Assembly (NCBI GenBank): GCA_949288095.1 | Contig: CASEIX010000065.1 | Coordinates: 1 to 51,758 of the forward strand | Source of the DNA: an uncultured Eubacteriales bacterium | GTDB lineage: Bacteria; Bacillota; Clostridia; TANB77; CAG-508 | DNA: 51,758 nt | Reading direction: 5' to 3' | In this document: positions 45,704-51,758 of the stretch, one piece after another | How the letters are laid out: each line of letters opens with the position of its first letter | Position numbering within the stretch: position 1 is the first letter of the stretch | Notes under the pieces: model-generated | Database searches by the model: none | Seen by the model: the letters and a program-made list of their open reading frames with translations, nothing else | Told to the model about the DNA's origin: nothing | Position numbers and translations under genes: made by a program

Positions 45704-46402
45704 TTATTTTGTCTTTTTTAAAGAAATTACAATTCTTCTATTAGGTTCTTCTCCTATGCTTTCTGTCTGTACTTTATCATTTTGTTGTAATTTACTATGA
45801 ATAATTTTTCTTTCATATGCTTGCATAGGCTCTAACTTAACAGGTTTTCTTGTTTTTGTTACTGTCTTTGCTACTTTTTCTGCAAGTTCTTCCAATGTTT
45901 TTTCTCTCTTTGCTTTATATCCTTCGATATCTAAAATTACTCTAACTTTTTTGTCTATATCTTTTCCTGCAATTGCTGATAATATATTTTGGAAAGCGTA
46001 TAATGTCTCTCCCCTATATCCTATTAAAAACCCTAAATTTTCATTTGATATTTCTACATTTAAACCTGTTTTATCTTTATGAATTACATATGTTGTATTT
46101 TCAGGTAATTCTTTTATAATTTCTTCCATAAAGTTTTTTACATTTTCTTCTGCTTTTTCTTGTTCTTCTTCAGATAATTCAATGATTTTTTTAGGTTTCA
46201 TTTCTTTCTTTTCTGTTTTATCTTCTTTCAATGTCATTTCTACTTTTACAACTCTTGGTGCTAAAATACTAAAAAAACTTCTTTTTTCTTCATTTTCTAA
46301 TACTTTAATCTCTACTTTATCCTTTGAAACTCTTAATTGTTTCAAACCATTCTCTATTGCTTCATTTGTCGTTCTTCCTTCTGAAATAATTGTTTTTTCC
46401 AT
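45704..46402 (-). CDS. jag: Jag/KhpB-type RNA-binding protein
   Basis: A Jag_N domain (about 1-50, ISEGRTTNEAIENGL), a KH domain (about 105-185, with GFLIGYRGETLYAFQ) and an R3H domain (about 190-232) are all present. 232 residues. It works with KhpA as a global RNA chaperone affecting cell division in streptococci. It is 4 bp from yidC in the same operon. Confidence 0.93.
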   Translation of the reverse strand: MEKTIISEGRTTNEAIENGLKQLRVSKDKVEIKVLENEEKRSFFSILAPRVVKVEMTLKEDKTEKKEMKPKKIIELSEEEQEKAEENVKNFMEEIIKELPENTTYVIHKDKTGLNVEISNENLGFLIGYRGETLYAFQNILSAIAGKDIDKKVRVILDIEGYKAKREKTLEELAEKVAKTVTKTRKPVKLEPMQAYERKIIHSKLQQNDKVQTESIGEEPNRRIVISLKKTK

Positions 46403-46406
46403 CTTG

Positions 46407-47306
46407 CTATTCCTCCTCAGTTTTAATTACTTTATTTAAAATCAATCTTTCCATAATCATCAAAATATTATTTGTTAACCAATATAAAGCTAATCCTAAT
46501 GGTGCAATCATTGCAACAGATACAGACATTAATGGCATAAACCATGACATCATTTTATTTGTTTGCATTACAGCATCCATTTCATTTTTCTCTTCTTCTG
46601 GAACTAGTTCTTTTCCCGTTGTTCCGTCTATTGGAACATTTTCTTTTGCTTTTTTTTGATCCTTTTGTTGCATTGATGTTGATAATTTTATTGATATAAA
46701 AGAAGAAACGATATACAATACTGGGATAATATATACTGTGATATCTGTTAAATTTTGTTGTGGTACTTTACTTAAGTCTAATCCTAAAAAATTCATTTCT
46801 AGATTTGCTCTATCAATATATTCATCATCTGGAATTTGTTCTTTCAAGAATTCATATTCTCTAATAATATCAATTTCTGGATAAGCTGTGCTTACGGCTT
46901 TGCCACTTTCCTGTAATTGTGTAATATAGTTATTCATATTCTCTTCAGGTATATTTTGCATATATGTTAATGGTGATCTTACTAAATAAAAAATTGAGAA
47001 TAAAAGAATAATTTGTATAATAGCCGTTAAACAACCACTAAATGGACTCATTTTTTCTGTCTTATATAATTCCATCATTTCTTGATTCATTTTTTCAGGA
47101 TTATTTTTATATTTAAATTGAATAACTTTCATCTTTTCCTGAATTTTTGCTGTTTTTTTCATGGTTCTTTGCTGTTTGACTGAAAATGGAATAAATAAAA
47201 TCTTTATAAAAATGGTAAAAACAATAATGGCTAACCCATAATTATTTATAAATCCATATATAAACGCTAATAAATAGCCAAAAATATTTGCAAAAAATTG
47301 AAACAT
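46407..47306 (-). CDS. yidC: Membrane protein insertase YidC/Oxa1
   Basis: Inserts proteins into the cytoplasmic membrane. Five hydrophobic segments and a cytoplasmic loop with KIQEKMKVIQFKYKNNPEKM are characteristic. The loop between helices 2 and 3 is longer than in Bacillus SpoIIIJ and carries a polar insert (about 115-170). 299 residues, with a GGAGGAAG ribosome site. No lipobox is visible at the N-terminus. Confidence 0.93.
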   Translation of the reverse strand: MFQFFANIFGYLLAFIYGFINNYGLAIIVFTIFIKILFIPFSVKQQRTMKKTAKIQEKMKVIQFKYKNNPEKMNQEMMELYKTEKMSPFSGCLTAIIQIILLFSIFYLVRSPLTYMQNIPEENMNNYITQLQESGKAVSTAYPEIDIIREYEFLKEQIPDDEYIDRANLEMNFLGLDLSKVPQQNLTDITVYIIPVLYIVSSFISIKLSTSMQQKDQKKAKENVPIDGTTGKELVPEEEKNEMDAVMQTNKMMSWFMPLMSVSVAMIAPLGLALYWLTNNILMIMERLILNKVIKTEEE

Positions 47307-47323
47307 TCTGCTTCCTCCTAGTT

Positions 47324-47542
47324 TTACTTTAATGGATCATATCCACCTTTTGAGAAAGGATTACATTTTAAAATCCTTTTTACTGATAGAAAGCCACCTT
47401 TTATTGTGCCATATTTTTCTATTGCTTGTTTTGCATATTCTGAACACGTAGGATAATATTTGCATCTGATATTTTTCTGTTCTAACCAACAAGATATATG
47501 TTTTTGATAAAAATTAATTAAGAAAATAAGTATTTTTTTCAT
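47324..47542 (-). CDS. yidD: Membrane protein insertion efficiency factor YidD
   Basis: 72 residues with the family pattern: [22 protein letters not shown] and KGGYDP. Assists YidC. Its start overlaps the rnpA end by 29 bp, with AGAGGAA as ribosome site inside rnpA. Confidence 0.95.
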   Translation of the reverse strand: MKKILIFLINFYQKHISCWLEQKNIRCKYYPTCSEYAKQAIEKYGTIKGGFLSVKRILKCNPFSKGGYDPLK

Positions 47543-47891
47543 ATGATTCCTCTAAAAACATTCTAGCATCTTTAAATACTTTTTTCATATCTTTTTCCAC
47601 ATACTCATAGCAAGCTTGTCCTATTTCTTGTTGTTTTTTCCAAATAAAAATAATATCATACCCTATTTTTATGTGTTCTTCTATTTGTTTATAATTTTCT
47701 CTTATAATTCTTTTCACATAGTTTCTTTTAACTGCTTTTCCTAATTTAGAACTAATCGCAATTCCTAAAAAATTAATATTTTTATTATTTTTTCTTATAA
47801 AAATTGCAATATATTTTCCAGAATAATATTTTCCTCTGTTTAAAACATTTTTAAATTCATAGTTTTTCTTTAACATTTTCGTTTTTTTCAT
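47514..47891 (-). CDS. rnpA: Ribonuclease P protein component
   Basis: Small basic subunit of RNase P for tRNA 5' maturation. The motif [17 protein letters not shown] contains the RNR-like RNA-binding signature. 125 residues, slightly longer than average because the C-terminus extends into the yidD overlap. It is part of the conserved rpmH-rnpA-yidD-yidC order. Confidence 0.95.
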   Translation of the reverse strand: MKKTKMLKKNYEFKNVLNRGKYYSGKYIAIFIRKNNKNINFLGIAISSKLGKAVKRNYVKRIIRENYKQIEEHIKIGYDIIFIWKKQQEIGQACYEYVEKDMKKVFKDARMFLEESYEKNTYFLN

Positions 47892-47953
47892 TTTTTAGTC
47901 CTTTCTTTTCAGAAAAGCAAAGATTATGAAAAAAGATAATCTGATTTATTTTT

Positions 47954-47978
47954 AAAAGGCTCGCTTTTGCGGCCTTTT
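47954..47978 (-). terminator. Hairpin between rpmH and rnpA
   Basis: Stem AAAAGGC/GCCTTTT with an inner CGC/GCG pair and a TTTT loop. On the minus strand only TTTTAAAAAT follows, so partial termination that lets rpmH exceed rnpA is likely. Confidence 0.6.
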
Positions 47979-48007
47979 TCAATAAATTATAAATTTAATA
48001 TATTAAA

Positions 48008-48142
48008 CTAAGCACTTAATTTTTTTCTACCTTTTGCTCTTCTTGCTTTTAATATATTTTGTCCAGATCTTGTTTTCATTCTTTTCATAAATCCGTGTTC
48101 TTTCTTTTCTTGTCTATTTTTTGGTTGATATGTTCTTTTCAT
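48008..48142 (-). CDS. rpmH: 50S ribosomal protein L34
   Basis: 44 residues, beginning [11 protein letters not shown] and containing [19 protein letters not shown], the invariant L34 pattern. The ribosome site AGGAGGTG is excellent. It is too short for most ORF callers but unmistakable. It is the first gene of the leftward rpmH-rnpA-yidD-yidC-jag operon. Confidence 0.97.
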   Translation of the reverse strand: MKRTYQPKNRQEKKEHGFMKRMKTRSGQNILKARRAKGRKKLSA

Positions 48143-48571
48143 CTATTCGCACCTCCTATTGATTTTTATATATATAAATTCCAAAAATGGAAAATATTTG
48201 CTAAATTTTAAATAAGCATATCGATTATACATTAAAACAAATGCAATTGTCAAGAGTATTTCCATTTTTTTATGATTTTACATATTTGTTTAAAAATTTT
48301 GTCTTTTTTTGTAATATTTTTGTAAAAAAGCCTTAGTTTTCCACAGTTTTTTGTCTTGTTTTCCACAGCAAAAATTTTTTTTCCACAATTGTATTGACTT
48401 ATTTTATATAATTTTGTTATGATATGAAAAGCATAAAAAATATTCATTTTTTGTTGAAAATACTTAAATTTTTGTTCGTATAAAAAACGGATTTCATTAC
48501 AGAAATATTACAATATTATCAACATTTGTGGATAACTTTGTGGATAACTTTTAAAAAGAAGGGATGATGAA
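48143..48571. promoter_or_regulatory. rpmH-dnaA intergenic region with five DnaA boxes (part of bipartite oriC)
   Basis: The divergent promoter region holds three TTTTCCACA boxes on the plus strand (48337-48345, 48359-48367, 48379-48387) and two perfect TGTGGATAA boxes in tandem just ahead of the dnaA ribosome site (48527-48535, 48539-48547). With the dnaA-dnaN spacer it makes a Firmicute-type bipartite origin and an autoregulatory dnaA promoter. Confidence 0.85.
48394..48423 (+). promoter_or_regulatory. Sigma-A promoter of dnaA
   Basis: TTGACT (48394-48399) and TATGAT (48418-48423) with 18-bp spacing, directly downstream of three DnaA boxes and about 100 bp before the two perfect boxes, so DnaA can repress its own transcription. 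Confidence 0.7.
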
Positions 48572-49921
48572 ATGGCAATTGATAAAGAAGAATTAGTTGC
48601 AAAAATAAAAGAACTATTAAAACCAGAAGTAACAAAAATATCTTATGATACTTGGATTTTGCCTTTAGACATAAGAAGTATTGATGGTGATAATATTGTT
48701 TTTACAACAATTTCAGAATTTCAAAAAGACTTTATAGAGAATAAGTACAGAAGTTTAATTTTTAATACATTACGATATATAACCAATAAAGACTGGACTT
48801 TTTCTGTTATAGATCTATCAAAAGAAGAACAAAATGATGAAATTGTAATTAAAGATAACTCTAATGCAAACACAGCTGAAGTAGAAACAAATAAATCAAC
48901 ATTAAATCCAAAATATACATTTGAAACTTTTGTCGTTGGAAATAGTAACCGTTTTGCTCATGCAGCTGCTTTAGCAGTAGGAAATGAACCTGGAAAAGCA
49001 TATAATCCACTTTTCTTATATGGTGGTGTTGGTTTAGGGAAAACCCATTTAATGCATGCAATTGGAAATCGAATTTTGGAAAATAATAGTAAAATGAATG
49101 TATTATATGTAACTTCAGAAAAATTTACGAATCAATTAGTAAATGCTATAAAAGATAATAAAAATGAAGTGTTCCGTAATAAATACAGAAGTATTGATGT
49201 ACTTTTAATAGACGACATCCAATTTATAGCAGGAAAAGAACGTATTCAAGAAGAATTTTTCCACACATTTAATTCTTTATATGAAGACGGAAGACAAATT
49301 ATCATATCTAGTGATAAACCACCAAGAGATATTCAATTCCTAGAAGATAGATTAAAATCTAGATTTGAATGGGGATTATTGGCTGATATTTCTTGTCCAG
49401 ACTATGAAACACGTTTAGCTATTTTAAGAAAAAAAGCACAAGATGAAAATATTTTAATAGATGATTTTATCTTATCTGATATCGCAAATAAAATTGATTC
49501 AAATATAAGGGAATTAGAAGGAGTATTTAATAAAATCGTTGCAAGAGCTTCATTGATTCATAGTCCAATTACTATTGAACTTGCTGAAAACATTATTAAC
49601 GAATTCAAATATGAAAGTGAAAAAGTAATATCTTGTGATTTTATAAAGGAAACCGTCGCAAAATATTTTAGCATTAATAAAGATGATTTGTCAGGAAATA
49701 AACGTTCAAATGATATTGCCTTTCCAAGGCAAATTGCTATGTATCTTTGTAGAGAAATTGCTAATATGTCTTTTCCTCAGATAGGAGTAGACTTTGGAGG
49801 TAGGGATCATTCTACAGTTATGCATGCTTGTAAAAAGATAGAAAAAGAAATAAAAGAAAAAAGTAATACAAAATTAATTGTGGATAGTGTGAAAAATATA
49901 ATTATAAATGGAAAACAATAA
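48572..49921 (+). CDS. dnaA: Chromosomal replication initiator protein DnaA
   Basis: AAA+ initiator that binds DnaA boxes and melts the origin. Domain I covers about 1-80. The AAA+ Walker A GGVGLGKTHL is near 150. Walker B LLIDDIQF is near 212. Domain IV has the DnaA-box-binding signature GGRDHSTVMHAC near 410. 449 residues. The ribosome site is AAGAAGGGATG. Confidence 0.97.
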   Translation: MAIDKEELVAKIKELLKPEVTKISYDTWILPLDIRSIDGDNIVFTTISEFQKDFIENKYRSLIFNTLRYITNKDWTFSVIDLSKEEQNDEIVIKDNSNANTAEVETNKSTLNPKYTFETFVVGNSNRFAHAAALAVGNEPGKAYNPLFLYGGVGLGKTHLMHAIGNRILENNSKMNVLYVTSEKFTNQLVNAIKDNKNEVFRNKYRSIDVLLIDDIQFIAGKERIQEEFFHTFNSLYEDGRQIIISSDKPPRDIQFLEDRLKSRFEWGLLADISCPDYETRLAILRKKAQDENILIDDFILSDIANKIDSNIRELEGVFNKIVARASLIHSPITIELAENIINEFKYESEKVISCDFIKETVAKYFSINKDDLSGNKRSNDIAFPRQIAMYLCREIANMSFPQIGVDFGGRDHSTVMHACKKIEKEIKEKSNTKLIVDSVKNIIINGKQ

Positions 49922-50243
49922 GAAAATTGCACCTTGAAAATACATTTTTAAAATTTGTGTTTGACAAAATGTTTGTTCTTAAAAAGATAATCTTTCTATT
50001 CTTACGGAACAGCTAAAAAGAATATCCACATCTTAATGTTAATAAGCTGTTAAAAATCTGTTTATAACTAAGTTTTACACAATTATAACAAAAAGGTGTG
50101 GATTATTTTTCAAGTTTTCCACTAAATTATAAACAGTAATTTTACTAGGGATTGTGACTATCAACATAGTTTTCCACAGTTTCCACAATGCCTAATACTA
50201 TTACTACTAAAAATATTATATATATTTATAAGGAGGAATCGCT
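49922..50243. other. dnaA-dnaN spacer: replication origin unwinding region
   Basis: This 322-bp region has no gene. It holds DnaA-box-like sequences ATATCCACA (50022-50030), TGTGGATTA (50097-50105), TTTTCCACT (50115-50123), TTTTCCACA (50170-50178) and GTTTCCACA (50179-50187). A DnaA-trio array and a pure A/T stretch (50208-50231) follow, just before dnaN. This order (paired boxes, short spacer, trios, AT-rich) is that of the Bacillus basal unwinding system. Confidence 0.85.
50192..50209. other. DnaA-trio array (strand-separation element of oriC)
   Basis: Reading away from the paired boxes, the plus strand is CTA ATA CTA TTA CTA CTA, so the opposite strand reads 3'-GAT repeats with two variants, the consensus and polarity of DnaA-trios. 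The array begins 4 nt after the last box. Single-strand binding by DnaA would begin here. Confidence 0.75.
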
Positions 50244-51362
50244 ATGAAGATTGTTTGTTATAAAGACAAACTTATTAAAGCATTGAATTCCGTAGTAAAA
50301 GGTGTAGCTTCTAAAACTACAATGCCTATATTAGAAGGAATTCTTATTCAAACAAATGATAATGAAATAAAATTAACAACCTATGATTTAGAAATAGGAA
50401 TAGAATATGTAATGGAATGTGAAGTACTTGAACAAGGAAGTACAGTTGTAAATGCTATTATGTTTAGTGAAATTATTAGAAAATTGCCAGATACAGAAAT
50501 AAAAATATCTTTAAACTCAAACAACTTATTGGAAATTGAATGTGAAGGTTCTTTATACAAATTAGCTACAATGAATCCTGAAGAATTTCCAGAATTACCA
50601 AAAATAGAAGTAGAAAATTCTATTGAAATTGATCAAAATGTATTAAAAAATATGATAAGAAGAACAATTTTTGCAGCAAGTACTGAAGAAAGTAGACCAA
50701 TTTTTACAGGTTGCTTATTCGAAATTGAGAATAATAAATTAAGTCTAGTAGCTGTAGATGGTTTTAGATTAGCATTAAGAAAAGTATTTTTAACAAAGCA
50801 AAGTAATGATTTTAGTGCAGTTATTCCAGGAAAGACATTAATAGAATTAAATAAAATTATTACAGATTCATTTGAACCAATAAAAATGGGAGTTTCTAAG
50901 AATCAAGCATTATTTGAAATGGATAATTGTAAAATCGTTACAAGAATTTTAGATGGCGAATTTTTAAATTATAAAAATGTTATTCCCAATACATGGGAAA
51001 CAAGAATTAAAGTAAATAAAAATAGTATACAAGATAGTTTTGAAAGAATTAGCTTAATTTCTTCATCTTCAGTAGAAAAAGAGAAGAAATATCCTGTAAA
51101 AGTACAGGTAGATATAGGAAAAGTAACAATTTTATGTACAAATCAAACAGGAGATGCAAAAGAAGAGTTATATGTTTCAACAGAAGGAAAGAATTTAGAA
51201 GTAGGATTTAATCCAAAATATTTCTTAGATAGTTTAAAAGCAATTGATGATGAAGAAGTATATATAGAATTTGGAAGCAGTATATCTCCATGTTTAATAA
51301 AATCAGTGGAAAATAATGATTATGTATATATGATTTTACCAATTAGATTAAAAGAGGATTAA
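50244..51362 (+). CDS. dnaN: DNA polymerase III beta subunit (sliding clamp)
   Basis: 372 residues with the three-domain clamp layout. The N-terminal KALNSVVKGVASKTTMPILE motif, the central TGCLFEIENN segment and the C-terminal YMILPIRLKED are all typical. The ribosome site is AAGGAGG. It is immediately downstream of the origin unwinding element and followed by a terminator. Confidence 0.96.
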   Translation: MKIVCYKDKLIKALNSVVKGVASKTTMPILEGILIQTNDNEIKLTTYDLEIGIEYVMECEVLEQGSTVVNAIMFSEIIRKLPDTEIKISLNSNNLLEIECEGSLYKLATMNPEEFPELPKIEVENSIEIDQNVLKNMIRRTIFAASTEESRPIFTGCLFEIENNKLSLVAVDGFRLALRKVFLTKQSNDFSAVIPGKTLIELNKIITDSFEPIKMGVSKNQALFEMDNCKIVTRILDGEFLNYKNVIPNTWETRIKVNKNSIQDSFERISLISSSSVEKEKKYPVKVQVDIGKVTILCTNQTGDAKEELYVSTEGKNLEVGFNPKYFLDSLKAIDDEEVYIEFGSSISPCLIKSVENNDYVYMILPIRLKED

Positions 51363-51393
51363 AGGTGGAAGTAGTTCTACCTTTAATATTTTT
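51358..51393 (+). terminator. Terminator after dnaN
   Basis: Stem TTAAAGGT-GGAA with TTCT-ACCTTTAA, then TATTTTTT. It overlaps the dnaN stop. A further DnaA-like pair (GTTATCCACT and TGTGGATAA) follows at about 51398-51430. Confidence 0.75.
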
Positions 51394-51500
51394 TATAGTT
51401 ATCCACTTTTTATGAAAAGATTGTGGATAAAGTGAAAGAAAAATATAGTATAAACTTTTAATATAAAATAAAAAAGATATTAAAATCAAATTTAAATAAA

Positions 51501-51650
51501 ATAGAATAAAATAGAAAAAAAAAGAAAAAAATAGAATAAAATAGAAAATAAGAGATTTTAAAATATTGATTAAAAAGCAAAAAAATAGAAAATGAAAAAA
51601 ATAGTAAAAAAAAGAATAAATTAGAAAAAAATAGAAAAAAGAAGAAAAAC
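51501..51650. repeat. Degenerate 10-bp tandem repeat, phased A-tracts (AATAGAAAAA)
   Basis: Ten-base units close to AATAGAAAAA recur in register: a G is found at 51505, 51515, 51525, 51535, 51545 and 51555, then, after an interruption, at 51595, 51605, 51615, 51625, 51635 and 51645. Runs of A separate the G positions, so A-tracts are in phase with the DNA helix, a recipe for intrinsic curvature. The surrounding 51430-51758 is about as A-rich but has no gene that I can see. Confidence 0.7.
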
Positions 51651-51758
51651 AAATATTTAAAAAAATAGAAAAATTTAATAACAAATATTTTAAAAGAAAA
51701 TAAAATATAAGAAAATACTAAACAAAAAAATTATTATTTTTAAATTAATATTAATAAA

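Noticed and set aside
51343..51684. Open frames opposite the A-rich tract after dnaN (Phe/Leu-rich)
   Set aside because: They are translations of long T-runs, with no ribosome site and no domain character. The tract is better explained as phased A-tracts.

Overview
The window is the replication-origin region of a low-GC, Gram-positive, spore-forming bacterium, most likely a Clostridia-type Firmicute. The evidence is the strong A+T bias, the sporulation genes (spoIIR, spmA/spmB, a GerMN-domain protein, an AbrB-family regulator) and the classical order rpmH-rnpA-yidD-yidC-jag-mnmE-mnmG-rsmG-parA-parB beside dnaA-oriC-dnaN. I cannot name the species.

Layout. 1-6 kb: a truncated membrane protein, tRNA-Arg(CCT)-tadA, ttcA, a 342-bp palindromic element wedged between two convergent genes, a phosphohexomutase and a UDP-sugar pyrophosphorylase. 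6-19.5 kb: spoIIR, murA, walJ, rlmH, spmAB, an AbrB-like gene, rsmI, a tRNA methyltransferase, a GerMN protein, a 1444-residue CoA-dehydratase-activase-like protein and a membrane-anchored DnaJ protein. 19.5-21.9 kb: a two-gene ABC exporter. 21.9-36.8 kb: one minus-strand type IV secretion operon with four VirB2-like pilins, PrgI (VirB3-like), a TraC-like protein, a VirB4 ATPase, a VirB6-like channel protein, two NTF2-like (VirB8/TcpC-type) proteins, a multi-domain wall hydrolase and a small anchored protein. No relaxase, coupling protein or integrase is present. 36.9-37.2 kb: two tRNA-Ser genes. 37.2-48.1 kb: a membrane glycosyltransferase, a DUF4446 protein, parB, parA, rsmG, mnmG, mnmE, jag, yidC, yidD, rnpA and rpmH. 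48.1-51.8 kb: DnaA boxes, dnaA, oriC with a DnaA-trio array, dnaN, and an A-rich tract with a 10-bp period.

Main discovery candidate. Four unrelated genes (walJ, the virB6-like gene, prgI, mnmE) are each split by one extra base. In all four the extra base is a C placed directly before a glycine codon GGN, so the zero-frame codon at the break is CGG. The quadruplets are CGGA, CGGG, CGGT and CGGG. Reading through every coding region by eye I found no other in-frame CGG codon, although dozens of out-of-phase CGG trinucleotides occur without harm. The simplest reading is that CGG is not an ordinary arginine codon here. Either it triggers a +1 shift or CGGN is read as one glycine. Sequencing error is possible but fits the pattern poorly. 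Since mnmE, a tRNA-modification gene, carries a site 12 codons from its start, a feedback link to decoding is conceivable.

The housekeeping genes form coherent sets: tRNA and rRNA modification (tadA, ttcA, trmN6-like, rsmI, rlmH, rsmG, mnmE, mnmG), origin segregation (parA, parB), membrane insertion (yidC, yidD, jag) and cell-envelope supply (murA, sugar-nucleotide enzymes). Most operon ends and several promoters are visible as strong hairpins and -35/-10 pairs with 17-bp spacing.
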